From NCBI GenBank assembly GCA_050084985.1, contig JBITNC010000001.1, forward strand, positions 87,234,001 to 87,298,000: a DNA stretch of 64,000 nt. Direction: 5' to 3'. The notes beneath the pieces were generated by a model. The model saw nothing but the letters and a program-made list of their open reading frames with translations. It was not told where the DNA came from and did no database searches. Of this stretch, positions 23,017 to 36,665 are shown piece after piece. Numbering within the stretch: the stretch's first letter is position 1; every line of letters starts with the position of its first letter. This DNA comes from Nageia nagi (taxonomy: Eukaryota > Pinophyta). Made by a program: the position numbers and the translations under genes.

Positions 23017-24645
23017 TGAGTCCATATGATGTTTATCTTTACATACATGGTTTCCACCTATTTACATTCATCTTACTTTACCATTCCATATTTCCATGAC
23101 AAATTTAATATTTATTATGTATAAATGGAATATTGATTAATTGATGAATATTATGGAGAATATAAGAAATTAGATTATAATCTTGATGCATTTGGCACAT
23201 ATTATGCTCTTGAATATTTTTGATTAAGATAAGAAGTTGAATACCTTTACCTACCTCAGTTTGCAACATTTGCAATTGAGTCAAAATTTAGGTAGCAGTT
23301 TATAATATTGGATCTGGATTTGGCTTGCAATGATTTACAGAATGGGTGGAAAAATGACTGTAATATATTAAGTTTACCAAGTGTTTGCAGTTGTTCATAG
23401 CCTTTTGCAAGGGCTATATAATGGTCTTTTAGTAATCAAGGGCTATATTAAGTTGGAACAAGGTTGAAAAATACTTTCCAATGTTATATCAAAAATAGAA
23501 AAATAAACTATAGAGAGAAAGTTACATCCCTCAAAAGTTTGCAATTTTCACTAATTATTTATAGTTTGATAATTTTTATCTATTTTTATAGTCTTACAGA
23601 AAATAATAAAATGCAATTTTGTAGAAGAAAAATAAGGGACTTATGCTACTCTGAAATATGCAAGTTATTCATCGTATAGGGAGCTTGGAAATATCTATAT
23701 AAAGATATGAAGAGAATAAAAAAAGAATTTTATAATAGAAGTTACAATCTCTCAAAGTAGGCTACTCAATCTTGTTTGACAAAACTGGGAATGACTTTAC
23801 ATTTAGTAAAAATGACAAAACATGTTTTTCTAGAGCTAAAATAAGACACTTGAATTTGTTAAAGGTAGGTATGTGATATATTATTGGAAAGATGATAAAA
23901 AAAAATTTTCTAATTATGAATGAAGTGATATAAGTGGAGTTATATATAAAATATTATAATGATTATAAAATGGTAGTTCATGTAGATTTGACCAGAATGC
24001 AATATTTAGCAAAATAGTTGCATAAGTGGCTAGATTTAGTTTTCATAAACAAAGGATAAACCAATAATCAATTGAGGATGAATTAAAGCATTTTAAAGCA
24101 TCCAAACTCATTTTATAACAAGCTAATAAAGTTACATGTGAAAATCCAAATATGAATAAAGCTAGATATGTAAGAATAAAGTTGTTGTGAAGATAAACAA
24201 TTTGTTGAGGAAGTGTTACAGATTGCAATCCTCTTGTAAGTTTGTAATTATTTCAATAAAAGAAATATATATTTTATTTGCATTGATTTTATTTATATTA
24301 AAGAGTAAAATATGTTAGGGAAAATCTACTCCTAGCTAAATGAGCAAAGGCCCAATCGGATTAGCTAGGATAGATTGATTCCCCATAGCTAGGTGGAATG
24401 ATTTTTATTACTTTTATTTTATTTTAATTTTATTTATTTATTTTTTTACTTTATTTTTCATTTTTCTTGATGTGGTGTAATTTGCTTTCTTACAATTTTC
24501 CTACTTTCTTAGCACAATTTTCTTTCTACAATTTAATTTTTGTAAGACCAATTTCTCAAGGTATTTGCACATGCAATGCATTACACCTTGTAAAACTTTC
24601 AAACCTCATATTGATGAAATTAAATAACATATAAAAATATATTCA
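23017..24645 (+). repeat. A1 5' LTR
   Basis: TGAGTCC to ATTCA, about 1.63 kb. TATA box TATATAA at about 23415-23421. Only the first 995 bp are matched in the right LTR. Confidence 0.6.
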
Positions 24646-24650
24646 TTTTT

Positions 24651-24669
24651 TGGTGCCATTATCGAGGAA
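24651..24669 (+). other. A1 primer-binding site
   Basis: TGGTGCCATTATCGAGGAA, a decayed version of the Athila/Tat-type primer-binding site, five bases after the LTR end. Confidence 0.6.
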
Positions 24670-27600
24670 GGCATCAAAATGTTTTGAGGAGTTAGTCTAG
24701 ATCTAAATCTCTATTTTTTGACAAAAAGAATAACACATTGATAACATGATAATAGATGATTTTTTCAACCCCAATATTTGGTACAAATAGAGAAAAGAAT
24801 AGAATACCCTCATTAAGCATGGCATATATAACTATACATCAAGCTATTGATACTTTCTATGAATAGGTATTTCCATTTTTTTATCTTTGTTCCAAAAAGA
24901 ATAAAGGTTGTAGCTATATATGTTGATGAATGTGGTCAATTTCCCTCGTTCCTCATCCAAATTTTTTTTTTTTCTCAAACATTAAACTAAGAAACAATTA
25001 ATTGCATGCCAAACATAATAGTGCAATGATAATAGGCCTAGAAATTGATATTTTTAGAAAGTGCCCAAAATTTGACAAAAAATTAATGATAGATTTTAGA
25101 TAAAAAAATAGTAGTATCCATAAAAATAAATTTCATTGAAAAATATCAAGTAAGTCAAAAGTTATGTGAATGAGAAGTTTTCAACAATTTTTATTAAGGA
25201 AATTGAAACAATCTTTTATAATTTTAAATATATTTCTTAGAATTGGATGAAATTTAAAAGGTGAATTATGTACAAGATAATTTATATACAAACTGAATTT
25301 CAATGCAAAATGATGAACAAATCAAAAGTTACGATATTTTTAAAATTTCAATCATTTATATAAAAAATTGAGAAAAACAAGGGGCTATAGAATTACTTCC
25401 ATTCATCCATTCTCAATGAAATTTGATTTGTTCAGAATACCTTTATAAGAAGAATCCCATGTTGCTTACTATATGTAGTATTTGAGTAGCTTTCCATGTT
25501 TGCTAATGGCTTAGTTCTGAGTACTTATTATTTTTATTTTTTCTAGTTATTGCAATGTTGAAGAAAAATTATTTTTTTGGAATTGGGAGTGTAGTTGCAT
25601 TTGGACAATGTTAGAAGGGAACTTGTTATTGGTTACTTGTTGATTTATTTGATCCATTATTATTGGCATGGATTTGATGTTACTTGTTGAGATTTGTGAA
25701 GATAAAATTTTATTTGAAACATAGTTGATGCTAAAATATATCTTGATTTGTTTATATGATGGAGTAATGGCAAAGCTTCCTTATGAATTCATTAGTGGAG
25801 AAGTAATTACATTCAACATCACAAAGGGGATAATTATATCAGTTGAACATTCAAACATAGGAGTGTGAGAGATGCACTCAAGTATCTTCGAGTGAGTTTT
25901 GTCCAATCCTTCCATTGGAAATAATAGTCTGAAGCCAACCATGATAGTCTCAAACCAACAATAGTAAATTTATCATAATAATATTTCAAACCAACCTTTT
26001 TGTAGTTCATAGAAGTACCCATCAACCATCAAATTTATACATTTTAGTATGCTCATGGAGGTTTCTTAATAGTTATTTATATATCACTTGGGTTAGTTAT
26101 AACTATAATTTTTGCATCTTGTCATGCACCCTTGTTACTTACATTGGTGAAGTTCAAAAGGTAGTTGTTGAAGGAGATCTTGTAGGTGCCTTGCTAAATC
26201 TAATCTAGTGAATAAGAGATAGAGATTATGGTCTTTTTTGTGATCAAGTTTTTATGGATGTTATATTGTCCCACCACATTTATTGTTCTTCATTATATAC
26301 CATCATGACTCTCTAATGTATATGCATTCCTCTATTTTCTATCATTTTTATGTGTTCATTACTATGTTCCTCTTGTTGTATGAGATTCTATATATTATCC
26401 TCTTAAACTAATTACCCTTCAACCCATACACCCATTCTAGCATAAGTTATTATATCCTCCTCTCCACACACTAATTCACCTTCTAAATTTGACACCATAT
26501 ATTTAGCCTATTATTTTTGTATCTATCACCCATTAATTACAACCATAACCTCTATAGTTTACTATAATATCTCATGTATTTTGTTTTTCAATTTGTACTG
26601 ACTTAATAAACCAATTTGATGAGATAAAATGTTGTCTTCTCATCTCATTGATCCAAAATAAAATATAGGGGAGTTGTAATATCAAATGAAGAATCTTCTA
26701 AGCATGCCATGAGTGAAGATTATTTTTTAATGACAATGATCACATAGTGATACGGAAGCATTGCTGCTAGAAAAGATCCTATCAAAATGACAAGAAGAAT
26801 TTTTCTAAAATGATAATGATTTAGAGGCTTGCTAATATGACATTATTCTTAAAAATCAAGTACTAAAGCAAAGTTAGATTTTGAATTTTCAACCATTCAT
26901 CTTTTGAAAAAAATTAATAATAAAAAACTTACACTATCTTTGGTCAAATGATCTTTCCAAGATAACCATGGATAGAACTACATATCACAAGCCTAGTTCA
27001 AAAATGATGTTATCTAATTCTGAAATAACTTCAAACAAGATTTTTGTGGATCATGGATATAGAATGCAAGGTTTTTGTTGGTCATTGATATGACTAATTA
27101 GAGTTCAATCACTTAAAACTAAATCAATAATGCAACCGTAAGTGATTTATTAACATTGAATCATACTCAATGGATGATGTATCTCACTATGTATCAAGTA
27201 TGCAGCTCTCATAGTATAAATTACCATGTAGATTTAGTCACCATGGAAGAAATTTCTAAATAACTATGTAGTGATTCAGGATTTAAATCCTCTATGAGCA
27301 TGAATAATGATGCTCATATTGAAATTGGATGGATCAAACTAGTTACACCTCTACTAATAAAAAGGCTTGAGATTATGCAAGTAATCTATATTGAGACTCA
27401 AATATTCAAAATATTGAGCTCAATCAAACTTTTTACCTAGATATTTGATGCAAGTGCATCTTAGTATTAGTCACATAATAAAATTGAGAGGGGGAGTGAA
27501 TCAATGTGTTATATTTTAAAACCTTAAATCTTCTACTTATAAAATTGAAGCCACATAAAATAAAAATTTAAATAAATCAAAGGAAGATAAGTACATTAGG

Positions 27601-27718
27601 GAAGCATAACACAATACAAGATATAATGAGTTTCACCAATATTACTACATCCACAAATAAGACTATTTGGATCATGATTCAAATCTAGCTCTTGTAAAGT
27701 ACCAACTTTATAATCATT
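24670..27718. other. A1 interior, no readable genes
   Basis: AT-rich and closed in all frames. Contains the second copy of the local repeat family (about 26900-27200), which serves as an empty-site control for the solo LTR at 21304. Confidence 0.5.
26900..27200 (+). repeat. Local repeat family, uninterrupted copy
   Basis: Homologous to 21140-21303 joined to 21760-21870. At the point where the solo LTR sits in the other copy, this one reads TTGATATGACTAA without interruption. Confidence 0.7.
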
Positions 27719-27885
27719 TACTAGCACCAACTGGAAGGAGCACCAACCCATACTTTACCAGCACCAAATGGAAGAAGCACCAATCCCTACTTTACTAGCA
27801 CCAATTGAAAGAAGCACCAACCCCTACAACCAAGCATCCACTTGGCCCAATCTTTTGCATAACCAACTATAAGGAGCACCAACCC
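27719..27885 (+). repeat. 37-bp minisatellite (GCACCAAC)
   Basis: GCACCAA recurs at 27724, 27761 and 27798 (37-bp spacing), each unit with a second GCACCAAC(C/T)C. A degenerate copy lies near 27870. Confidence 0.75.
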
Positions 27886-30553
27886 CTGTCACTAAGAACC
27901 CACTCAACAAACTCAAAATGTTGTATAAAATTAGATCTCCATTCCAAAGAACCTGAGTGGTATAGCTAACACTATACTTTTCACTGCATCCATCAGATAG
28001 AACTCTGCATACTCTTCACATTAACAACCATAATACTATAGATCACAACACTCAAATTTTCACCAAACATATACTAACAAACAAAATTCCAATTCTTACT
28101 ACAACACAAAAACTTACTTGGCAAGTCCAACTTTTGATGCAACACTACTTTTTCCACACTCCTCTCATATTCCTCACTTTCTTGTATATCATTGGGAATA
28201 CTCTATATGGATTTAAGAAGTGAACCTATCATTTTCAACACTTCAACCTTTTTTTCCTTTAAAAAAAATCAAGAGAACCACTTTCTCTCCAAGCACTCCT
28301 CCTCTTATAATTTTTCTTTACGTAAATCCTTTATCATGTAACTCCTATATTATTACTTGCCACATATCACCTATAAATTTTGTAACTTCCATGTGATTCA
28401 CTTGCCACTTCTCACTTATCAATTCAAATGTAACTCCTTTATGACACAATATTCTCATATGCCATCTACCAATTGTAACTCCTTTCTGTAACAATCATCT
28501 TCTCACTTGCCACTTATCACCTACCAATTTTGTAACTCCTTATTTTGTAACTCCTTTATGACACAATATTCTCATATGCCACTTATCATTTATAACTCCT
28601 CATATTCCACCTAACAAATATTCTTATGATACAAACATGCCACATAACATTATTCTCTTATGTCATTAATGGAAGTAAATATATTTTCATAATTACACTC
28701 TTGAATGGAAAATTTGACAACTAGAAAATTCTAATTTGAACATTCAAGAGAAAAACTATCACAAAAAACAACTATCCAAAACTGGAAAAAGTGTTTCAGA
28801 GCCATTTTGCAACACTCACCATTTCTGCATACAAACTCTATTTGGACTTAAATTTAAAACTTACAATCTTGGTATATCCTAATACCTCTAATAAATATTT
28901 TGGGATCGAACTCCTCACAATTTTCTTAGTATTCTACATGTAAATTGACATCTTGGGCTGATTTTGCAACAATCAAAATTAGAAAACGTGAGAAATTATC
29001 TTTTTACAATTCACGCCATTTCTATCTCAGGTGTTATTTTTACTTTAAATTTTAACCACATGTACATATTAATACCAAATATTTATGTTTTTCTTAGTAT
29101 TTCATCTACAAAGTGGCCTTTAGGGTTGATTTTACAACTATCCTCAAATGTGCAAAATTGTTTAACTAAGTACTAATAATGTAAATGATTGGTACAAACA
29201 TTGATATGATACCTCAAATCCCATTATAACCTATTTACACATATGATGACACATTCCACATTGATCCATCATGTTTGAACACACATTAAATTGAAATTGA
29301 CCTATTTCACCAAAATTGCTAAGGGATCCAAAATAGTACCAACTTCCAACCAACACTGATCCAATGCTACAACTTCATTTTTGACTAAAAAAAGAGACTT
29401 CAAATGATATGTTGGGCCATCCAACATAGTCCATTGGCATGCATGAGAAACATTTTCAATAATTGCACCTTTTTGATAACTTTTATAATTTTTGCAATTT
29501 TCACAACTTAGCAACAACTTTTGAAATTTTGCAAGAATGGGATGCACCAACTTCACTCGAGCATTGAACACATACACATACATAAAAACCATATCCAAAT
29601 AATCCCCAAATAACTTTCTGGTAGTTTTTACAAGTTTTACAATGTTTTGACAATTTTGACAACTTTTCAATGACTTTTGCAACTTTTACAAATATGCACA
29701 AATCACTTGCAACAACTCCATATAAGCATAAAAAACATCCTCAACATCATTGAACACCTTTGTTCAAGTACCAAATACTCCACTGCTATGCTAACTGGGT
29801 CCCATTGAGTATGTTGAAAATAATGACAACACCATAGTTGCACTTTTCTCAACACTTAGGTGAATGAGAATTCTTACATCAATATAAGAAAAAAACATTT
29901 CCACATCAATGAAAACATATAGGATTGTTGGTTTGTTATAAATTTTCCATGATAGTCATCATCATCCCTTATTGCAATTCGACTATAACTCTCATAGGTA
30001 ATCAAGGTATGTTTTAATTTTCTTTCTTTTTCTATGGTTTTTTAGTTTTATTAATTCTACTTTCATGATATTTAATAAATTTACCATTGTTATTCTATCA
30101 TATCCACCCTATTATCCATAATCATCATTTATAATCCTCCATTCAAACTATATTCCATGTTTCTACTGCCCATACCTTCTTATCATGCCTTCCCTATCCA
30201 TTGAAAATTTTATGCTCCTCTTATCCATTATTTTTCCTTAAATGTGTGAAAGGACACCCACACTTTTAAGTTGGAGATAATATAGTGCCTTATTTAATCA
30301 ATCCCCTTTTATGTATGGACAACACACATGGCTCAAATGAGGGGAGATAAGTAAATCCTTATTTTTTTCCTTGAACTTGCATGAGCGAGTAGAGGAAAGC
30401 ACATGAGACAAACTAATACCACTCATTCTCATTTTATAATGCATCAAAAGAAAGAAATAAATAAAAATAACAGAAAAGAAGAAATAGTTGAATTGCTTGA
30501 TACATGGAAGAAATTTTTTAAATGCTTGTATGAGGACATACAAGATCTTTGAG
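27886..30553. other. A1 interior, continued
   Basis: Includes degenerate repeats of GTAACTCCTTTATGACACAA near 28375-28600 and a Thr/Lys-biased low-complexity minus-strand open stretch (29302-29700) built on repeated CAACTTTT-type DNA. No protein family recognised. Confidence 0.45.
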
Positions 30554-30569
30554 TTTGGGGAGATAATCA

Positions 30570-31590
30570 TGAGTCCATATAATGTCATTTTTACATATAT
30601 AATTTCCACCTATTAAAATTCATTTACTTTACCATTCCATATTTTATCCTTATTTTCATGACAAGTTTAGTATTTATTATGTATAGATGAAATATTGATT
30701 AACTGATGGATATTATAGAGAAGATAAGAAATTAGATCATAATCATGATGCATTTGGAAGATATTATGCTCCTGAATATTTTTGATAAATATAAGAAGTT
30801 GAAGACCTTTACCTACCTTGACTTGAAACAATTTGTATTTGGGTCAAAAGTCAAGTAGGAGTTTATAATATCATGTCTAGAGTTGGCTTGTAATGGTTTA
30901 AAAAATGGGTAGCAATATGACTGTAACAAGTTAAATCTACCAAGCACTTGTAACTATTCGTAGCCTTTTCTAAGGGCTATATAAGGATCTTCCACTAATC
31001 AAAATTGAGCATATATTATACCATTGGAAAGAGGTTGAAAACTAATTTCTAATGTTATATCAAGAATAAGAAAATAAACTACCAAGAGAAAGTTTACATC
31101 CCTTGAATGTTGGTAGTTTTTACTAATTATCTATAGTTTGATATTTTTGTTTTAAGTGTTTATAGTCCTATAAAAATTAATAAAAATGCAATTTTGCAAA
31201 AGTAAAATAATAGACTTATACTACTATAAAATATGAAAGTTATACATTGTACAGAGAGCTTGGAAAGATATATCTAAAGATATTAAGAGAAACAAAAATG
31301 GAATTGTATAATAGAAGTTACAGTCTCTCAAAATAGGCTACTTAATTCCTTTTTGACAAAACTAGGAATCATTGTTTATAGTTAGTAGAAAGTGATAAAA
31401 TGTGTTTTTCTAGAGCTAAAATGAGACACTTAGATTTGTCAAATGTAGGCATATGATATACCATTGAAAAGGTAGTAAAATAATCTTTCTAATCATGCAT
31501 CACATGAAGGAAGTGGATCTATATAGAAAATACTATAACGGTTGGAAAATGGTAGTTCATGTAGATTTGACTAGAATGTAATATTCAACA
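30570..31590 (+). repeat. A1 3' LTR, truncated
   Basis: 1021 bp matching 23017-24011, with the TATA box at about 30978-30986. It lacks the last approximately 630 bp of the 5' LTR. Confidence 0.7.
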
Positions 31591-31632
31591 TACAATGTAA
31601 AGGTATTTGTATCCATAAATATCATTGTTTGA

Positions 31633-32344
31633 GTGTTGGGGTTACCAACAACTAGTAGATGTTGGTGTAAGTCTCCATTTCTAAAGGTGATACACCTTAT
31701 GAAGCAATTAGAAATAAAGTGCAACTACAACATTGACAAAAAAGGTATGATTAAGGGAATCGATCTCACTAAATTTCCTCAACCATGGAAATATTTAGCG
31801 AATGTTGTGATTCACTATTTTACCTTATAGGGGAATGTTACTATCATGAATGGGTACCATATAGTATTTTTCCTACATCTAAAAATCCCTAACAACGAGG
31901 AGTTCATGTTAAATATTATATTTTTCTTAAATAATTCCATTGAAAGTATGGCTAAAAAGGCAGAGAGGATAAGAAATTCTTGACACATATATGTTTTATC
32001 AAATTACTTATCTTAGATCATCTTAAGGATAAAAGTGATATCATTTGGGCCACAATGGAAAGTGTTACCATGAATAATGACACAAATGGTCATCGTAGAG
32101 AATAAATTGGTGGATTTGATGAGGGATATGACTTTATGTTCCATTAGGACTGCCTCTTGTATTAGATCTAGGATTTGAAGCATGGAAGAGTCTTTGGTAC
32201 TTAGGAATAAGTAGGTGGTAATCTCTGCACCTAAACAACCTACTCAGGAAGCATACAAGGTAATCATTCCTAATGTTCAAAATATTCTTATAGATAATCC
32301 ATCATCATTAGTATCATCTCAAGTGTTTGTAAGAAAGAAGTGAG
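31633..32344 (+). pseudogene. Unrecognised decayed reading frame
   Basis: A single frame stays protein-like for about 235 codons from ATG 31633, broken only by nonsense codons (TAG 31828, TGA about 31981, then several more) and without an obvious need for frameshifts. Readable segments include DLTKFPQPWKYLANVV, NNSIESMAKKAER, MEESLVLRNK and APKQPTQEAYKVIIPN. I do not recognise the family. It lies just after the truncated A1 LTR and could be part of another transposon or a host gene relic. Confidence 0.4.
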
Positions 32345-33380
32345 TTAAGAAACTTTTGCATAAGAATTACAACTTAATTCTAAAACTCATCAACAAGATA
32401 CACACAAATTGGATTTTCTAAAAAGACCTAAGATACACACACACACACACACACAAAATATGAAAGAATACATAAGGCCTAAGAATTATTTTATAAGATG
32501 CATGATGCAAATTCATAGTTTCATGGTTTTTAATGATTGTAGGATAGACATAAAATGGGTTGTTTAAAAAATCCCTAAAGACTTTTGTTTCAAATGTTAT
32601 TGGTAGGTGTTAATCCATATTTTGCAAAATGTGAAAGAATATAAAGAATAATAATTATTTGACAAGATTACATGTAAAAATATGGAATAATAGCTATAAT
32701 TTCCTTACTTACCTCTTCCCTTTTTTACCCCCTTACCTCAACACAAAACTCAAAATGCCCATTCCAACCTTCCCTCTCCTTTTCCCCCTTGCCTCAACAA
32801 ACTCAAATACTCAATAACTTTGTAAGTTGCTTGCCTAAGTTCTCTTTTTTTTTCAAGGAAATGATTTTTAGAAAGTTGGTATATTAAACTCAAAATTATG
32901 ATATCATGCACCTCCTTTGGTTCAACAATGATTTATTTATACAAGTATGACAAAAGTAGCTTATCACTTTTTTGATAAGTTTATCATAACAATCACATCA
33001 CCTTTTGACCTCATTTTTGGATATGAATATTATGCAATGTAGATAGAACATGAACATAAATATAAGTATAGTAAGATTCAAATATGTTCTACAATTATGA
33101 TCAAATGATCAAGAATACTTGCATTATCAAGAATTGCATAGTTATATTCAAATGATTCAAAGATGTTATACAGTTCCAATTATGTCCAAATGATTCAAAT
33201 ATGATCCACAACTTCAATTATGCTCAAATGATTCAAATATTCTCTATACTACTTCTACCATAACATTCTATTTACAAGCATCAAGTAGACACATCCATTT
33301 TAAATCTCCATATTTGAAATGTAATTTCCCACTTCAACATAAATATTTCACATTAGAACATAAGATGCAACATATTTAGG
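32345..33380. other. No gene seen; (AC)n microsatellite
   Basis: An AC run of about ten units lies at about 32435-32455. The rest is AT-rich with repeated ATTCAAATAT/CAAATGATTC phrases near 33110-33240. Confidence 0.6.
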
Positions 33381-33555
33381 CTTCAACAAAAAGGGTTGTT
33401 GCCACAAACTATCCTATTCCTACATACTTTTACAAACACCAAGAAGACATAATTTCATGGATTGTAATTATTAGAGGATATGCAATTCATAAATACAACA
33501 AGGATGCCAATAAACTCTTTGATATGATGAAGTACTTAGGAAAACTAACCTAATA
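33381..33555 (+). pseudogene. PPR-like relic
   Basis: In one frame 33446-33554 reads DIISWIVIIRGYAIHKYNKD, continuing to KLFDMMK. This is the core pattern of a plant PLS-class pentatricopeptide repeat (xDVxSWxxxIxGYAxxGxxxxAxxLFxxM). The upstream part is out of frame. It is a short relic, not a gene. Its neighbourhood (about 33240-33440) is repeated in inverted orientation at 46980-47120. Confidence 0.6.
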
Positions 33556-35198
33556 ACATAACACTTGTATGTATTCTACTTGCATAGAACTATGCAAGTC
33601 TAGTGGATGAGGGTTGTAATACTTCAATAGCATGAGTAAATCTAATTAATTATTCTTGAGATGAATATTTATACATGCATTTTTGACCTTATTGATCATG
33701 TAAGCTATATTAAGGATTCTTTGAACTTCATTGCAAAAATACCCATAAAACTTGATAGATATGTATATAAAATATGGAAAATGCATAATATAGACATAGT
33801 TTCATGTAGTTCATGGCTACAACAAGGATTCTCTTAAACTCTAATTTGATTAACCACTTGATAACCACATGTTTTTCCTATGTTTGGTTAAGTATTACAA
33901 GCATGTTTTTGATAACTTGCCACTTTTGGATTGATTTTTTATCCTTAGAAAATTTATGGGTTGAAAATTTATTTTTGGACTATTTTTTTAAACTTTAAAT
34001 CATTTTATATCACAAATTCATAATTAAAAAAAATCATAATTTACAATATTTTTACGACATGTCATAATTTATAAAAAAATAAAGTTATGATACAAGATAG
34101 GGAATGAAGTAACCCATAGCAGTTTCCAATTTTTCAATCTCATCATTTTGTATATACAACTCCACATTCCTTTTAAAATGATGATCATATTGACTTTACA
34201 ATAACCTTTACAAAACATTCATGATGTATCACATCATTAAGATTGTTATTAAACATAATACCTTTAGCTACAACAACTTAAATTCCTTAATAAAAAAAAT
34301 GCATCTCTTTCAAATTTAAAATTTGGTATCCTTTCAATCCCTACATTGAAAATTAACAACCTAGATAATTTCAAGGAAATATAGTTGGAGAGACATGAGG
34401 ATAAGTAATATGAAAAAATAATAAATCTATGTTTATCACATATAATAGATGATAATGATTAAATACCATTTCATGCTCCAATTGACTATATATTTTTTAT
34501 TTATAGTGTTCATGATAGATTGATGAGATCTATTTTGTTTGTTCTTTTGCCTAATCACCCAAAATGAAATGAAAAAATAGTATATAAATTCATTAGGAAG
34601 AGAATGGTGATCCATAAAAAATCATATGAACATAACAATGATATGAACTACTATAATAGAATGGGAAGTACTTACCTCAAAGTTGATGTTCCTCGTATTT
34701 TTTACAAAGGCTTCCCAAACTAGTTTTGATGCATTACATGGGAGATAAGCAAGTATATATTTATAATTATCATACTTATAATAATATTTTTCACAATTCA
34801 ATGCTTTTAATCATGCCATAGTTTGAAAAAGGTAATCATCACCCATTTCATTTTTTCTTTGAAATATCATATTTTTTCTACATCAAAATATTATCTTATT
34901 AGAGAAACATTTACATAAGTATTAAAAAGTGAAAATTGTGACATATGTTGGATACTAAGTTACATTAAAATTTTTCACCAATTTTCTTTAACTTCTATTA
35001 TAACTTCTTTTTAATCCTTATAGGTGATAGGAACAAGCTCCCTTGATACTAGCCCAAAAAAAGATGAAAATGTTAGGGTATTTTCTCCAATAGGTTATCC
35101 AAGTAGATTAGAAATTATATGCACCTTATTATATTTATCATCTTCATTAAAAATCTTGTTGTTCCTTTCACTCTTTAATTTATAGAGTTTAAAGTGTG
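33556..35198. other. No gene seen
   Basis: AT-rich. 33690-33760 resembles 46880-46960 (CATTGC(A/C)-AAA(T/A)-(A/G)CCCATAAAAC), suggesting dispersed copies of one repeat. Confidence 0.45.
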
Positions 35199-35438
35199 TT
35201 ATGACCTAATATCAATACTTATACATTGGATACTATCATTAGGATCATCATCCAAACCATTGTTAGGTATGTCAGCCAAACCATTATTAGCATCATCTAC
35301 CAAATCATTTATAGATACATTGGCCAAAGCATCACTAGGATTATATGCCAAAGTATCATCAAATTCATAATTTATAGAATTATTACCACTAGATTCATTT
35401 ATGATATGACCTACATCTTTTTCAACTTCTTCACTCAC
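35199..35438 (-). repeat. Coding-like tandem repeat, unknown
   Basis: The open 79-codon stretch consists of Asp/Asn-rich units of the form (A/D)-x-N-x-x-L-x-D from a DNA repeat of about 33 bp. It resembles in style, but not clearly in sequence, the repeat at 19605-19880. No start signal or homologue is recognised. Confidence 0.35.
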
Positions 35439-35477
35439 TAAATAAGATTATGTCCATATAATGTTTGAAGTTGCTAC

Positions 35478-36156
35478 TATAGACATGTGTAAAATTGATG
35501 TTATATTTAATTAAAATCAATTATTTATGTTTTTCATAAATGATATTGTATTTTATGTAAATGTAATATGCAAATATCAAAAAGAGTGTCAAAAAAGTTA
35601 TAAAAGGAAATCAAAGGCAAAGACATTGATGGAGGAAATAAAAGCAAGTCTAAGGAAAGCTCCATAATATAATGGTATATCTTGACACCACTATCAAACT
35701 TGGATCTTGTTATTCCTAGAGCTAGAGTTTGCAATTTGCTATCCTATGCATGAGGGCTAACCAAGGATGCATCTAGATCTATTATGGTAGAAGCTAAGCC
35801 CTTGGATCCATAGGAAAAGGACTACCAGTGGCCTATTTCCCCCAAAAAAGACCACCAACAAATCATTTCTAAATAAAAGTACCACTAATAGCTCATTTTT
35901 AGAGAAAAGGATCGGCAATGGTCCTCTTTACACTAAATTAAATGAAATTATATTTCAGCCTATGAATGCTTAATTTTGATCCAAAAGAGGTCACGTGACC
36001 ACTCGTTTCACATGTACTCAGTGAGATCTATCCAATGGTGTATCTTTCTTATTATTTAGAGATCATATATAGTTGATAATCATTAAATTATATATATTAA
36101 TGAGATATTTTATTTATTTATTTAAATGATTCATAATTTAAATAAGTATATTTACA
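35478..36156 (+). repeat. G1 5' LTR
   Basis: Starts TATAGACATG (TG decayed to TA) and ends TTTACA. Matches 45922-46596 along its length, including TCTTGACACCAC(T/C)ATCAAACT and the terminal TTTATTTATTTAAATGAT. Confidence 0.75.
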
Positions 36157-36329
36157 ATGGTGAACCCAATAATTTTGAAGGGATTTTGTTCTTAGGGGAG
36201 AAATCTTAAGAAATATTTGAAAGGAGCTTCATTTGATCCTTTTTTATCTCGAGTATTCATTGGCCATTGCTTCAATAGATACTAAGGCTGATGCATTGGG
36301 GTATTTATTAAATAGATACCAATGGTGAT

Positions 36330-36665
36330 CTATTACACCATGATCCACTTGTTTTTGATATCTTTTGGGGTAGAAAAGATCCACTCCCATTTTCAGTATC
36401 ATTTAGGGAAGAAAATACCCATTCTCATTTTTAGTATCTTTAAGGTTAAAAAATATCCACTCCCATTTTTTTTTATCTTTTGGGGCATAAAAGATCCACT
36501 CCCATTTTTAGTATCTTTCAAGGCATAAAATATGCACTCCCATTTTTAGTATCTTTTGGGATAGAAAATATACACTCCTTTTTTTTGTATCTTTAGGGAT
36601 AGAAAATAATCCACTCCTATTTTTAGTATTTTTATGGTAGAAAATATACACATCATTTGTAATAT
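36330..36665 (+). repeat. 38-bp tandem array inside G1
   Basis: CACTCCCAT and variants recur at 36382, 36420, 36459, 36497, 36535, 36573, 36612 and 36649 (37-39 bp apart). Each unit contains TTTTTAGTATCTTT and a GGG(G/A)(C/T)A(T/G)A run. Confidence 0.85.

Larger units (their letters stand above)
23017..31590 (+). mobile_element. A1: large decayed Athila-like Ty3/gypsy element
   Basis: Two direct copies of about 1 kb (23017-24011 and 30570-31590) match by eye from TGAGTCCATAT through a shared TATA box to TAGATTTGAC(C/T)AGAATG. After the first copy the LTR appears to continue to CA at 24645, followed by a primer-binding-like TGGTGCCATTATCGAGGAA (24651-24669), which resembles the TGGCGCCGTTGCCGGGGA site typical of Athila/Tat gypsy elements. 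Before the second copy is a purine tract (TTTGGGGAGA, about 30554-30563). No gag or pol is readable inside. The right LTR stops at 31590, so it is truncated. No matching target duplication was found. Confidence 0.65.

Noticed and set aside
27478-27510. Purine run GAGAGGGGGAGTGAATCA as a polypurine tract
   Set aside because: No LTR start or partner repeat follows it; left unassigned.
23012-31595. Target duplication for A1
   Set aside because: TTTGA and TACAA do not match, and the right LTR is truncated, so the true right end is missing.
36382-36660. CRISPR-like array (38-bp period)
   Set aside because: The repeats have no unique spacers, the units vary throughout, and the context is a plant retrotransposon.
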